From the NCBI RefSeq assembly GCF_014194975.1, contig NZ_JACIAY010000001.1:372001-436000 (forward strand): 64,000 nt of DNA, in the 5' to 3' direction. Below are positions 47,135 to 56,465 of the stretch, piece by piece; position 1 is the first letter of the stretch; each line of letters opens with the position of its first letter. The notes beneath the pieces are model-generated. The model saw nothing but the letters and a program-made list of their open reading frames with translations. It was not told where the DNA came from and did no database searches. The translations under genes were made by a program, and so were the position numbers. This DNA comes from Sphingomonas sp. BK580 (GTDB lineage: Bacteria; Pseudomonadota; Alphaproteobacteria; Sphingomonadales; Sphingomonadaceae).

Positions 47135-47668
47135 ATGCGGCGACGGTGGATGGCGATGGGGATCGGTGCGGCGCTGGTCGCGGCACCCGCGGGCGCGCAG
47201 CAGGGCAGCGGATCGCAGCGCGTGCTCGACGATCTCGCCGCCTGCCGCGCGATCGCGGACGATACCGCGCGGCTCACCTGTTTCGACAAGGCGAGCGCGG
47301 CGCTGGAGCAGGCGGTCAAGGCCAAGGACGTGCGCATCGTCGACCGCGACGAGGTGCGACGCGCCCGGCGCTCGCTGTTCGGGCTCAACCTGCCCGACCT
47401 CGGCCTGCTGGGTGGCGCCGACCGCGGCGAGGCCGACCAGCGCGAGGCGTTCAGCGAGATCAACACCACGGTACGCAGCGCGCGCGCGAGCGCCAACGGC
47501 CGCGGCGAGATCACGCTGGCGGACGAGGGCAATGCGGTGTGGCAGACCACCGACCCGATGCCCTTCCCGCCCAAGAGCGGCGCCAAGGTGCGGATCCGCA
47601 GGGGCGCGATGGGTGCCTTCTTCCTCAACGTCGACGGCCGCAGCTATCGCGCGCAGCGGCTGCGTTGA
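47135..47668 (+). CDS. Secreted hypothetical protein with CRAIADDTARLTCFD motif
   Basis: A 177-residue protein with a Sec signal (MAMGIGAALVAAPAGAQQ) and a two-Cys motif CRAIADDTARLTCFD near residues 34-48, which is seen in small periplasmic proteins including VasI-like ones; the disulfide is likely. The C-terminal half (GEITLADEGNAVWQTTDPMP) looks beta-rich and includes an FFLNVDGRSYRAQRLR end. Start ATG at 47135. Its stop lies one base from the stop of the convergent M23 gene. Function not known. Confidence 0.75.
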   Translation: MRRRWMAMGIGAALVAAPAGAQQGSGSQRVLDDLAACRAIADDTARLTCFDKASAALEQAVKAKDVRIVDRDEVRRARRSLFGLNLPDLGLLGGADRGEADQREAFSEINTTVRSARASANGRGEITLADEGNAVWQTTDPMPFPPKSGAKVRIRRGAMGAFFLNVDGRSYRAQRLR

Positions 47669-47669
47669 G

Positions 47670-48599
47670 CTAGCCCGCCGGCATCGCGCCCGCGACCGGC
47701 TGCGGATCGATCCGCGAGCCGCGCCACGTCATCGCCCAGTGCAGGTGCGGCCCCGAGGCGCGGCCGGTGCGACCGACCCGTCCGATCGGCTCGCCCTGGC
47801 GGACGTGCTGGCCCACCCGCACGTCGATCCGGGAGAGATGGAGGAAGGCGCTGGTCAGCCCGGCGCCATGGTCGAGGATGAGGAGCCGCCCCTCGAGCGT
47901 GAAGGGCGGATCGGCGGCCAGCGTCACCACGCCGTCGGCGGGCGCGATTACCGGCGTGCCCTCGCCGCGCGCGACGTCCACGCCGCCGTGGTAGCTGCCG
48001 GGCTCGCCGCGATAGACCCGCTGCGCGCCGAACTGCCCCGAGATCCGCCCCGTCACCGGCCAGCGGAAGCGCTGGCGCCAGCCGTCCGAGACGGCGTCGG
48101 CCGCGCGTGCGGCGGCGATCTGCCTCAGCTCGGCGGGGCGGCGGCGCGCGAAGTCGGCGTCGGGCACGGGCACCTTGGCGACCTGGTCGAGCCGCTCGAT
48201 CCGCCAGGCGCGCGGCGTCACGGGCAGCGTCGCGGTGAGCGTGTGCGCATCGGGCAGCGCCGCGGAGAGCGTCAGCACGCCGGTCGCGTCGCGGTCGGCA
48301 GCGACCAGGAAGCGGCCGTCCGGCGCGAGCGATACCGGCGCGCCGTCGAGCGTCAGCCGCGTCGCCCCCGACGGGGCAGTGCCGAGCGCGACGCCGCCCT
48401 GCGCGATCGCCGGCGGAAGCCCGAGCCGGAGGGGCGAGACCAGCTCTGGCGGCGGGGGCAGGGTCGGCCGGGGTGCCGGCTCGTCACGCGGGGCCGCCAC
48501 CGTGTCCGCCGGGGCAGCGAGCGGCGCCGCCGCGGGCGGCACGCAGGCCGACAGCGCCGCCGCGCTCGCCAGCGTCACCGCGAAAGAGCGCCCGCTCAC
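47670..48599 (-). CDS. M23 family peptidoglycan endopeptidase lipoprotein
   Basis: A 309-residue LytM/M23 protein. The N-terminus is a lipoprotein signal (FAVTLASAAALSAC; LSAC lipobox). After a Pro/Ala linker and a beta-rich domain comes the peptidase: GRISGQFGAQRVY, SYHGGVDVARGEGTPVIAPADGVV (zinc His and Asp) and GPHLHWAMTW (catalytic His-x-His). It probably cuts peptidoglycan cross-links in the periplasm. Starts at a GTG overlapping the DUF2093 stop. Confidence 0.93.
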   Translation of the reverse strand: MSGRSFAVTLASAAALSACVPPAAAPLAAPADTVAAPRDEPAPRPTLPPPPELVSPLRLGLPPAIAQGGVALGTAPSGATRLTLDGAPVSLAPDGRFLVAADRDATGVLTLSAALPDAHTLTATLPVTPRAWRIERLDQVAKVPVPDADFARRRPAELRQIAAARAADAVSDGWRQRFRWPVTGRISGQFGAQRVYRGEPGSYHGGVDVARGEGTPVIAPADGVVTLAADPPFTLEGRLLILDHGAGLTSAFLHLSRIDVRVGQHVRQGEPIGRVGRTGRASGPHLHWAMTWRGSRIDPQPVAGAMPAG

Positions 48600-48796
48600 C
48601 GCGGCGCCAGGGCCTCGGTCGCGATCGCGGCGCTGGCGAAGGGGCGTTGCGTCGCCGCGTCCCAGTAGCGCAGGTCCTCCAGCGGGATGCGCGCGCCCGA
48701 TACCGCGCACACCACGTGGTCGCCCGGCACCAGCACGCGGAAGCCGTTGGCGAGATAGTGCAGTTTGGCGGGTCGGTCGGTGTGGCTCATCAACAT
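48596..48796 (-). CDS. DUF2093 domain protein
   Basis: A 66-residue protein matching DUF2093: AKLHYLANGFRVLVPGDHVVCAVSGARIPLEDLRYWD. This small alphaproteobacterial family has no known role. It sits between xseA and the M23 gene, and its stop overlaps the M23 start. The start may be 48796 or the in-frame ATG at 48790. Confidence 0.88.
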   Translation of the reverse strand: MLMSHTDRPAKLHYLANGFRVLVPGDHVVCAVSGARIPLEDLRYWDAATQRPFASAAIATEALAPR

Positions 48797-48807
48797 CGGG
48801 ACAACTC

Positions 48808-50217
48808 TCAGAACAGGCGCGGCTGGTCGGGCTTCTCAGGATAGGCACGCGGCGGCTTGGCCTCAAGCTTGGGCGCGCGCGCCGGCGGCGGCCCCTCCCC
48901 TACCTGCGCCGGCACCGCGCCGTCGCGGAAGTGGAGCAGCAGCGCCCCCGCGGCGCGCGCCGCGTCCGCGCTGGTCACCGTGCCGCCCCCCGCGGCCTCT
49001 ACCCGTACATAGCCGCGATCCAGCAGCTTGTCCGGGTTGAGGCTCTCGACCAGCCGGCCCAGATCGGCGAGCCGCGCGCGCCCCGCCTCGAGCCGCCGCT
49101 CCAGCGCGGCGGGCCGGATCGCGCCGGCGGTACGATCGAGCTCGCCGCGCGCCCGGGTCACCCGCCGCTCCAGCCCGCGGTCGAGCCGCGCGCCCAGCTC
49201 GTCGAGCCGTTGGCGCTGCGGGCCGAGCAGCCGGTCACGCGTCGGCATCACGCGCGCGAGCGCGTCGAGCCGCTCGCGCCCGCGCTCGACGTGGCGGCGC
49301 GCACAGCGCTCGCTGCGCTGGCGCATCGCGTCGAGCGACAGCCGCAGCTCGGCGAGCACCGGTACCGCGATCTCCGCCGCCGCGGTGGGGGTCGGCGCGC
49401 GCAGGTCGGCGGCATGGTCGCACAGGGTCGTGTCGGTCTCGTGCCCGACCGCGGAGATGATCGGGATCGAGCAGGCAGCGACCGCGCGCACCACCACCTC
49501 CTCGTTGAAGGCCCACAGGTCCTCGATCGAGCCGCCGCCGCGCGCGACGATCACCAGGTCGGGGCGGCGCACCGGACCGTCCGCGGGAAGCGCGTCGAAC
49601 CCGCGCACCGCCGCCGCCACCTCCTCCGCGGCACCCGCGCCCTGCACCTTCACCGGCCAGACGATGACGTGCGTCGGGCAGCGGTCCTCGAGCCGGTGGA
49701 GGATGTCGCGGATCACCGCGCCCGTCGGCGAGGTGACGACGCCTATCGTGCGCGGCAGGAACGGCAGGCCGCGCTTACGCTCGCGGTCGAACAGCCCCTC
49801 CCCCGCCAGCTTGAGGCGCAGCTTCTCCAGCAGCGCCATCAGCGCGCCCGCGCCGGCCAGCTCCATTCGCTCGATCACGATCTGATATTTCGAGCGGCCC
49901 GGATAGGTCGTCAGCCGCCCGGTCGCCACCACCTCGATGCCGTCCTCGGGGCGGAAGGCGAGCCCGGCGGCGCTGCCCTTCCACATCACGCCGTCGATCA
50001 CCGCGGCATCGTCCTTGAGGCACAGATAGGCGTGCCCCGAGGTCGCGCGCTTGTAGCCGGAGATCTCGCCGCGCAGGCGGACATGGCCGAACTCGCCCTC
50101 GACCATGCGCTTGAGCCGTCCCGAGAGCTCGCTGACGCTGACCGCCATCGCATTGTCGCCGGGCGTGGCCTCGGCTACCAGCCGGCCCGCCTGAGTATCG
50201 TAGAGGGGGTCGGCCAT
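48808..50217 (-). CDS. xseA: Exodeoxyribonuclease VII large subunit
   Basis: A 469-residue nuclease subunit. OB-fold domain with [31 protein letters not shown], catalytic core with [37 protein letters not shown] and [28 protein letters not shown], then the coiled-coil C-terminus. The ATG at 50217 overlaps the purD ATG on the other strand (50216-50218); its AGGA signal lies inside the purD coding region. Followed by DUF2093 and M23 genes. Confidence 0.96.
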   Translation of the reverse strand: MADPLYDTQAGRLVAEATPGDNAMAVSVSELSGRLKRMVEGEFGHVRLRGEISGYKRATSGHAYLCLKDDAAVIDGVMWKGSAAGLAFRPEDGIEVVATGRLTTYPGRSKYQIVIERMELAGAGALMALLEKLRLKLAGEGLFDRERKRGLPFLPRTIGVVTSPTGAVIRDILHRLEDRCPTHVIVWPVKVQGAGAAEEVAAAVRGFDALPADGPVRRPDLVIVARGGGSIEDLWAFNEEVVVRAVAACSIPIISAVGHETDTTLCDHAADLRAPTPTAAAEIAVPVLAELRLSLDAMRQRSERCARRHVERGRERLDALARVMPTRDRLLGPQRQRLDELGARLDRGLERRVTRARGELDRTAGAIRPAALERRLEAGRARLADLGRLVESLNPDKLLDRGYVRVEAAGGGTVTSADAARAAGALLLHFRDGAVPAQVGEGPPPARAPKLEAKPPRAYPEKPDQPRLF

Positions 50218-51475
50218 GAACATCCTGCTGGTGGGATCGGGGGGACGCGAGCACGCACTCGCGTGGAAACTGGCGCAATCTCCCCGTCTCGATACGCTCT
50301 TCGCGGCGCCGGGCAACCCCGGCATCGCGCGGCACGCCACGATCGCGGAGCTGGACGTCGACGATCACCGCGCGGTGATCGACTTCGTCCGCCGTCACCA
50401 GATCGGGCTGGTCGTAATCGGGCCGGAGGTACCACTGGTGCGCGGCCTGGCCGACAACATCCGCGCGATCGGCGTGCCGGTGTTCGGCCCCGGGCGCGAG
50501 GCGGCGAAGCTGGAGGGGTCGAAGGGCTTCACCAAAGACCTGTGCGCGCGCGTCGGCATCCCCACCGCGCGCTATTTCAAGGTGACGACGCGCGACGGCG
50601 CGCTCGCCTGCCTCGACGATTTCGGCGAGACCTGCGTGATCAAGGCCGACGGGCTCGCCGCGGGCAAGGGCGTGGTGGTGGCGATGTCGCGCGCCGAGGC
50701 CGAGGCGGCGATCCGCGACCTCTATGCGCAGGGGCCGGTCGAGGCGGTGATCGAGGAGCGGCTCGAGGGGCCGGAGGCGAGCCTCTTCGTGCTGAGCGAC
50801 GGCACCTCCACCGCCTCCTTCGGCTCGGCGCAGGACCACAAGCGCGTCGGCGAGGGCGACACCGGGCCCAACACCGGCGGCATGGGCGCCTACAGTCCCG
50901 CGCTGGTGCTCACCCCCGAGCTGGAGGAGCAGGCGCTGGGCGAGATCGTGCGCCCAACCATCGACGCGCTCGCCGCCGCGGGCACGCCCTATGTCGGCGT
51001 GCTCTACGCCGGTCTGATGCTGACCGCAGACGGCCCCAAACTGATCGAGTACAACGTTCGCTTCGGCGATCCCGAGTGTCAGGTGCTGATGGCGCGCTTC
51101 GCGGGCGACCTGGTCGAGGTGCTGCTCGCGGTGGCGGAGGGGCGGCTCGCCGACCTTCCCGCCCCCGCCTTCGCGCACGACGCCGCGTTGACCGTGGTGA
51201 TGGCGGCCGAGGGCTATCCGGGCGCGCCGCGCACCGGGGGCGCGATCGGCGCGATCGACGCCGCGGAGGCGACCGGCGCGACCGTGTTCCAGGCCGGCAC
51301 GCGGCGCGACGGCGACGCGCTGGTGGCGAGCGGCGGTCGCGTGCTCGCGGTGACCGCGACCGGCGCCGATGTCGCCGCCGCGCGCGCCGCGGCCTATCGC
51401 GCGGTCGCGGCGATCGACTTCCCCACCGGCTTCTTCCGCCGCGACATCGGAGCGAAGGCGCACGCCGATGGTTGA
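50216..51475 (+). CDS. purD: Phosphoribosylamine-glycine ligase PurD
   Basis: A 419-residue ATP-grasp enzyme of purine synthesis, joining glycine to phosphoribosylamine. Seen are [22 protein letters not shown], the ATP-grasp [17 protein letters not shown] and [19 protein letters not shown], and [25 protein letters not shown] ribosome-binding region lies in front. Its start codon overlaps that of xseA on the other strand. Confidence 0.97.
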   Translation: MNILLVGSGGREHALAWKLAQSPRLDTLFAAPGNPGIARHATIAELDVDDHRAVIDFVRRHQIGLVVIGPEVPLVRGLADNIRAIGVPVFGPGREAAKLEGSKGFTKDLCARVGIPTARYFKVTTRDGALACLDDFGETCVIKADGLAAGKGVVVAMSRAEAEAAIRDLYAQGPVEAVIEERLEGPEASLFVLSDGTSTASFGSAQDHKRVGEGDTGPNTGGMGAYSPALVLTPELEEQALGEIVRPTIDALAAAGTPYVGVLYAGLMLTADGPKLIEYNVRFGDPECQVLMARFAGDLVEVLLAVAEGRLADLPAPAFAHDAALTVVMAAEGYPGAPRTGGAIGAIDAAEATGATVFQAGTRRDGDALVASGGRVLAVTATGADVAAARAAAYRAVAAIDFPTGFFRRDIGAKAHADG

Positions 51476-51508
51476 CGCGCAGATGCTGGCCGCCGTTAGG
51501 ACTCGCCG

Positions 51509-52204
51509 ATGAACTCTTCCAGCTTTGCCCTGGAACCGATCTCGCAGGATCAGGTGCTCGTCACCGTCGCGCTCGCGCTGGCCGCGTTGCTGGCGGTGCT
51601 CACCGTCATCGGGATGATCTGGGGCGCGCGGCTCAAGGCCAAGCGCCGCGCCGCCGAGGCCGAGGAGCAGCAGCGTATCGAGGAGCTGCGCGCCGACGGC
51701 GTCGAGGTGACCAACACCGCCGACGGCGTACCGCCGATCGTTCGCGGCGACGACGCCGCGCGTGAGGACCGGCGCGACGCAGTGCCGGAGCAGGCAACGC
51801 GACCGGCTCCCCACCCTGTGCCGATCCGTGAGTTGCCGGCCGACGAGGCGCCGTCCGAGCCGCCGCTCGCGGGCGAGCCGATCGTCGCCGCCGCGCCGCT
51901 CGACGCCTCGCCCGCCAGCACAGCGGCGGACACGCCGCGCGCGGTGGCGGACGAGACCCCGGGAGCGCAGCCGATCACGCTGCTCAAGGGTCTCGGCCCG
52001 AAGATCGCCGCGCGGCTGGGCGAGCTCGGCATCACGCGCGTCGATCAGCTCGCCTGGCTCGACGACGCGGAGGCGGCGCAGCTCGATTCGCAGCTCGGCG
52101 TCTTCGCCGGACGGATGGAGCGCGATCGCTGGCGCGAGCAGGCGCGGCTGCTGGCGCAGGGCGACCGCGCCGGCTACGAGGCGCAGTTCGGGAAGCTGGG
52201 ATGA
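51509..52204 (+). CDS. Membrane-anchored protein with C-terminal helix-hairpin-helix domain
   Basis: A 231-residue protein: one N-terminal hydrophobic helix (LVTVALALAALLAVLTVIGMIWG), a charged helix, a Pro/Ala-rich linker (~80-150), and a C-terminal helix-hairpin-helix (ITLLKGLGPKIAARLGELGI, about 153-172) with TRVDQLAWLDDAEAAQLDSQL. Such small proteins are often labelled 5'-nuclease-like, but only the HhH is visible. DNA contact is inferred. Its stop overlaps the next gene's ATG. Confidence 0.78.
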   Translation: MNSSSFALEPISQDQVLVTVALALAALLAVLTVIGMIWGARLKAKRRAAEAEEQQRIEELRADGVEVTNTADGVPPIVRGDDAAREDRRDAVPEQATRPAPHPVPIRELPADEAPSEPPLAGEPIVAAAPLDASPASTAADTPRAVADETPGAQPITLLKGLGPKIAARLGELGITRVDQLAWLDDAEAAQLDSQLGVFAGRMERDRWREQARLLAQGDRAGYEAQFGKLG

Positions 52205-52656
52205 GCGTCGCCTTTCGCCGCGAGAGCGACGACGAGCATCTCGAGCCGCGCTTCGAGCTGCCGATCCCGCCGGGACCCAATCTCGTGACCGCGCGCGGCC
52301 GCGCGCTGATCGAGGAGCGGGTCGCGGCGCTGGAACACGCGCTGGCCGCGGCCGACGACGAGGAAGCGCGCAAGGCAGTGGCGCGCGACCTGCGCTACTG
52401 GAAGACGCGCCGCGCCACCGCGATCGAGACCGCCGCGCGCGCCGACGGGGTGGTCGGCTTCGGCACCACCGTGTGCTTCACGCTCGACGGGCGCGAGCGG
52501 CGGGTGACGATCGTCGGCGACGACGAGGCCGATCCCGCCGCCGGTCTGCTCGCGCTGTCGGCACCGCTCGCACGCGCGCTGCTCGGCGCGAGCGAAGGTG
52601 ATGCCGTCGCCTTCAACGGCCGCGAGGAAGCGCTCGAGGTGCTGAGCGTCGGCTGA
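52201..52656 (+). CDS. GreA/GreB-family elongation factor
   Basis: A 151-residue protein with the GreA/B layout: PNLVTARGRALIEERVAALEHAL begins the coiled coil and GVVGFGTTVCFTLDGRERRVTIVGDDEAD begins the FKBP-like C-domain. It is shorter in the coiled coil than true GreA and the acidic tip is not obvious, so it may regulate rather than rescue RNA polymerase. ATGA overlap with the HhH gene. Confidence 0.85.
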   Translation: MSVAFRRESDDEHLEPRFELPIPPGPNLVTARGRALIEERVAALEHALAAADDEEARKAVARDLRYWKTRRATAIETAARADGVVGFGTTVCFTLDGRERRVTIVGDDEADPAAGLLALSAPLARALLGASEGDAVAFNGREEALEVLSVG

Positions 52657-53141
52657 GGCGAGCCGATGCTTCGGAGGGGTGGCTAGCGCATGTCCTGGCC
52701 GAACCGGCGCGACGCCGCCGATGCGATCCGCCATCGCGCATCGTCGTCGGCGCGGTGGTCCCCATGTCGTGCGGTCGCTCGCGCCGCTGCGTCTGCGACA
52801 CAGCGACACCAACCTGCTAGCAGCGGAGCCGGTCAACTGTGCCGCGGGCTTCCGCTACCGCGATCAGGGCGAGGCGTGCTGGCGAGGCGCGCTACGATCC
52901 GGAGCGCGCGGCGACGCTGCCACGTCCGCCGTCTCCTCCGCGACGATCACCCACTCGCTCTTTTCCGTCGTCCTGAACTCCTACGAGGACTCACCCCGCT
53001 GGAGGTCCCGCGGCCCGCGCGTGAGAGGCTGTGTGGATCCTGAACCACGCGCAGGATGACGCCGGGGAAATCGCGGTCGTGGCGGCGAGAGGACGAGGCC
53101 CGGGGACGGGTCCGGCCATGCCCCTTCGCCGGAACGTTTCC
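52657..53141. other. 485-bp gene-free region with one REP element
   Basis: No good coding frame and no tRNA fold were found. A REP-like unit lies at 52967-53060. The left part (52657-52960) is GC-rich but somewhat less coding-like than neighbours; I see nothing further in it. Confidence 0.55.
52967..53060. repeat. REP-like inverted repeat (GTCCTGAAC family)
   Basis: Left arm GTCGTCCTGAACTCC, right arm GATCCTGAACCACGCGCAGG with ATGAC; similar to the GGCGCCATCCTGAAC element at 10950-11049 and the GTCATCCCGG copies. Confidence 0.65.
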
Positions 53142-54437
53142 TTATGCCTCGCTGACGAGCAGCTTGTCGATGCGGCGTCCGTCGAGATCGACGACCTCGA
53201 ACTTCCAGCCCTGCTCCTCGAAGCTCTCCCCCTCCTCGGGCAGCTTGCGGAACGCCGCCAGCGCCAGGCCGGCGACCGTCGCATAGTCGCGATCCTCGGG
53301 CAGGTCGATGCCGAGCCGCTCCGCCAGCGCGTCGGCCGCCATCGTGCCCGCCACCAGCAGCGAGCCGTCGTCGCGCTCGACCACGTTGGGCGCCTCGTCC
53401 GGGTCGGCGTCGGAGACGAACTCGCCCGCGATCGCGGCGAGCAGGTCGGCGGGCGTGACGATCCCCTCGAAATGGCCGTATTCGTCGTGGATGAGCGCCA
53501 TCGGCACCTCGGCGCGGCGCAACGCGTCGAGCGCGTCCATGGCATCGATCTGGTCGACCACTACCGGGGCGCGGCGCATCAGCCGCGCCACGTCGAGCGT
53601 CTCGCCGCGGAACAGCGCCATCGCCACGTCGCGCGCCTGCACCACGCCGATCACCGAGTCGATCGAGCCCTCCGCCACCGGCAGCCGGCTGTGCGCGACA
53701 TCGAGCAGCTTGGCGCGGATCGCAGCATCGTCGAGCGAGACGTCGATCCACTCCACCTCGGTGCGCGGCGTCATCACCTCGCGCACCGGCCGGTCGGCGA
53801 GCCGCACCACGCCCGAGATGATCGAGCGCTCATGCTCCTCGATCACCCCCGACTTGCTCGCCTCGGCGACGATGAGGTGGAGCTCCTCGGCGGTGACCTG
53901 ATCCTCGTTCTCGCGGGTGAGGCCGAGCAGGCGGAACGCCAAGGCGCTCGTGGAGTCGAGCAGCCACACCAGCGGCTTGGTCACGCGCGCGAGATAGGCC
54001 ATCGGCAGCGCGATCAGCGCCGCCACGGTCTCGGGCTTGCGCAGGGCGAACTGCTTGGGGACGAGCTCGCCGATGATCAGCGAGGCGTACGTGGTGAGCC
54101 CAATCACCAGGATATAGCCGAGCCGCTCGGCCGCGGCATGGCCCAGCCCCAGCGCCTCCAGCCTCGCCGCGGTGGGCGTACCGAGACTCGCGCCCGAGTA
54201 CGCGCCGGCGACGATGCCGATGAGCGTGATGCCGATCTGCACGGCGGAGAGGAACTTGCCCGGATCGGCGGCGAGCTCGATGGCGGTGGCGGCGCCGCGC
54301 CGACCGCTGCGCGCCATCGCCTCCAGCCGCGCCTTGCGCGCCGACACGATCGCCAGCTCGCTCATCGCGAACACGCCGTTGAGCGCGACCAGCGCCAGGA
54401 TGATGACGACGTCGATCCAGGGGAACGGCGGTAGCAT
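53142..54437 (-). CDS. CNNM/CorC-type transporter protein (hemolysin family)
   Basis: A 431-residue membrane protein. The DUF21/CNNM domain has three or four helices (VVIILALVALNGVFAMSELAIVS, GITLIGIVAGAYSGA, ASLIIGELVPKQFAL), then a CBS pair (PVREVMTPRTEVEWIDV and PVVVDQIDAMDALDALRR) and a C-terminal CorC_HlyC domain ending DLDGRRIDKLLVSE. Family members are linked to Mg2+/Co2+ efflux. Start ATG at 54437. Confidence 0.92.
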   Translation of the reverse strand: MLPPFPWIDVVIILALVALNGVFAMSELAIVSARKARLEAMARSGRRGAATAIELAADPGKFLSAVQIGITLIGIVAGAYSGASLGTPTAARLEALGLGHAAAERLGYILVIGLTTYASLIIGELVPKQFALRKPETVAALIALPMAYLARVTKPLVWLLDSTSALAFRLLGLTRENEDQVTAEELHLIVAEASKSGVIEEHERSIISGVVRLADRPVREVMTPRTEVEWIDVSLDDAAIRAKLLDVAHSRLPVAEGSIDSVIGVVQARDVAMALFRGETLDVARLMRRAPVVVDQIDAMDALDALRRAEVPMALIHDEYGHFEGIVTPADLLAAIAGEFVSDADPDEAPNVVERDDGSLLVAGTMAADALAERLGIDLPEDRDYATVAGLALAAFRKLPEEGESFEEQGWKFEVVDLDGRRIDKLLVSEA

Positions 54438-54582
54438 GTTCGTGCTGTCTCTCTTGGCGGCAAAGCGTGCGCGCGACAATCCGCAAAGTGGCGGTTGGCT
54501 CCGTCATCGCGCGTTCAGCGCGGCAGGAACAATGGTCACGCGCGTCGGGTTGTCCGGCATTGATCTGGGGAAAGGGAAGACA

Positions 54583-55266
54583 ATGAAGCTCTCGTCCAAG
54601 CTGGTCGCGGCCGCGTCGGCGCTGTCGCTGGTGTCGGTCACGGCCTGCACCACCGATCCGGAGACGGGCGAGCGGCGCGTGTCGAAGACCGCGATCGGCG
54701 GCCTGGGCGGCGCGCTCGGCGGCTATCTGCTCGGCGACTTGGTGGGCGGGCGGCGCGACCGGACCGAGAAGATCCTGGGCGCGGGCATCGGTGGCATCGC
54801 CGGGGCGGGCGTGGGCGCGTACATGGACAAGCAGGAGCGAGAGATGCGCGAGCGCACCCGCGGCACCGACGTGCAGGTGACGCGCCAGGGCGACGACCTG
54901 CTGCTCAACATCCCGTCCGGGATCAACTTCGCGTACAATTCCGCGAACGTGCAGCCGCAGTTCCGCGGCACGCTCGACAAGGTGGCGAGCGTGCTGGCGG
55001 ATTACCCGCAGACCTATATCGACGTGTACGGCCACACCGATTCGACGGGCAGCGACTCGTACAATCAGGACCTGTCCGAGCGGCGGGCGACCTCGGTGGC
55101 GGACTATCTTTCGAGCCACGGCGTCCAGGCGGCGCGGATTGCGACGCGCGGTTTCGGCGAGACCCAGCCGATCGAGACCAACGACACCGAGCAGGGCCGC
55201 GCCGCCAATCGTCGCGTCGAGATCAAGGTGGTGCCGATCTCGCAGAACGACGTGCCGCCGCGGTGA
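54583..55266 (+). CDS. OmpA-family outer-membrane lipoprotein
   Basis: A 227-residue lipoprotein: signal with VTAC lipobox (Cys at about 22), a glycine-zipper segment (IGGLGGALGGYLLGDLVGG, GAGIGGIAGAGVGAYMD), and a C-terminal OmpA/MotB domain (FAYNSANVQPQFRGTLDKVA, VYGHTDSTGSDSYNQDLSERRA, GFGETQPIETNDTEQGRAANRRVEI) that binds peptidoglycan. The layout is like YiaD/Pal-type tethering proteins. An AAAGGGAAGA signal precedes the ATG at 54583. Confidence 0.93.
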   Translation: MKLSSKLVAAASALSLVSVTACTTDPETGERRVSKTAIGGLGGALGGYLLGDLVGGRRDRTEKILGAGIGGIAGAGVGAYMDKQEREMRERTRGTDVQVTRQGDDLLLNIPSGINFAYNSANVQPQFRGTLDKVASVLADYPQTYIDVYGHTDSTGSDSYNQDLSERRATSVADYLSSHGVQAARIATRGFGETQPIETNDTEQGRAANRRVEIKVVPISQNDVPPR

Positions 55267-55594
55267 GGCTTCACGCGTGGGCGCGGCGACGGGCCGCGCC
55301 GGCGCGGGTCGGTTCGAGCGAGCGGTTGTGGATGAACGAGAACGGCGAGGTCAGCTGCGCCCTCACCATCCCGGTCCTCGTCGAGATCAGCGGGACGCCG
55401 TAGGACACGACGCCGGGATCGCGCCGCCCTGACCACGCCCCGCTCCCGGGCCGGACGCGAGACGTCCGTCGGCTGGCTCGTGGTTGGGGTGAAACCCGAC
55501 TTCGACGTGACCGCATACGCTCGCCGGCGCGGGTCAGCTCTCGGCCGCCCCCCCCCTGGGCTCCCGCATGCGCAGGAGCACGGCGGGCGCCCGA
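55267..55594. other. 328-bp gene-free region between OmpA-like gene and a membrane protein gene
   Basis: Convergent genes flank it. No reliable frame was found. A partial CTGGGCTCC...GCAGGAGC repeat is at 55556-55582; the rest holds nothing I can name. Confidence 0.5.
55556..55582. repeat. Partial GCTCC...GGAGC repeat
   Basis: CTGGGCTCCCGCATGCGCAG with GAGCACGG matches one arm of the elements at 34781 and 39486; the other arm is missing. Confidence 0.6.
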
Positions 55595-56257
55595 TCAGCG
55601 CGGCGGCAGCAGCTTCGCCCAGCGCGCGTCGAGCCGTGCCTGTGCACTGGCGCGCGGCACGCGCGTGACCAGCGAGAGCCCGCGCAGGCTGATGCTGTGC
55701 CCGCTGAACAGGTGGCCGCTAATGGAGTAGCCGATGTCATAGAGCGCCACGTCGTCGTGCGCCGCGCCGTCGACGAGATAGCGCGTGACGATCGCGACCG
55801 GCATCCGCTCGTCGCCGCGGCTGTCGTCGGGCAGGTGCGCCGCGGCGCGCGCCTTCTTCAGCGCGCCCTCGAACCAGTCGCCCTCGATCCGCGGCTCGCC
55901 CGTGGTCTCGACCGGGTCGAGGCCGAGCGCGGCGGGGAACAGCAACGTCTGGCTCTGCACCGACTGCGTGTCCGCGGCCGGTCGCAACGTGAGGCGGTCC
56001 TTCGACGCTGCCGACGCCACCAGCGTCAGCGTGGTCGCGCGCGAGGAGGCGCGGGTCGACTCCTCCGCCTTGGCGACCTTGTCGTCGCGCCGATCGCTCC
56101 AGTTGCTCCACAGCGTCAACGCCGAGATCACCACCGCGACCAGTGCGAGCACCTCGCCCAAGGTGATCCAGCGGCGCCGGATTGCCGCCGCCTCGACCGC
56201 GCGCTGCTCGGCGCGGGTTCCCGCTTCGCTGTTCTGGTTCGACGGACGCTCGCTCAT
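55595..56257 (-). CDS. Hypothetical protein with one N-terminal membrane helix
   Basis: A 220-residue protein with a hydrophilic start, one membrane helix (ITLGEVLALVAVVISALTLW, about 32-51), and a periplasm-like C-terminal domain (TLTLVASAASKDRLTLRPAA ... DVALYDIGYSISGHLFSGHS). I do not recognise the family. Codon use matches its neighbours. It is divergent from the GH3 gene. Confidence 0.7.
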   Translation of the reverse strand: MSERPSNQNSEAGTRAEQRAVEAAAIRRRWITLGEVLALVAVVISALTLWSNWSDRRDDKVAKAEESTRASSRATTLTLVASAASKDRLTLRPAADTQSVQSQTLLFPAALGLDPVETTGEPRIEGDWFEGALKKARAAAHLPDDSRGDERMPVAIVTRYLVDGAAHDDVALYDIGYSISGHLFSGHSISLRGLSLVTRVPRASAQARLDARWAKLLPPR

Positions 56258-56465
56258 GCTCGCCTTCGATCACCGCGCAACGTCCCGGTCAAGCCGGCGC
56301 GAGGCGCCGCCGCCGTCGCCGCTCGAGGGTCACGGGACTTCGCCGCGGCGCGCGACCACACCGATCGGCCTTGCAGCTGGTTCAAGCGGGGACACTGTGC
56401 AACCTGCCTGACATCTGGTAAGGCCAATGCCGACCGGCACAGCCGGCGGTGATGGGAGGAAGAGG

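Noticed and set aside
48175..51765. A ~1200-codon plus-strand frame across M23, xseA and purD
   Set aside because: It runs antisense to xseA and out of frame to purD; the translated text is Arg/Ala/Gly-rich and has no motif.
52657..52960. tRNA or small RNA in the gene-free stretch after the GreA/B-like gene
   Set aside because: No cloverleaf, no T-loop GTTCRA with matching stems, and no terminator-like end were found.
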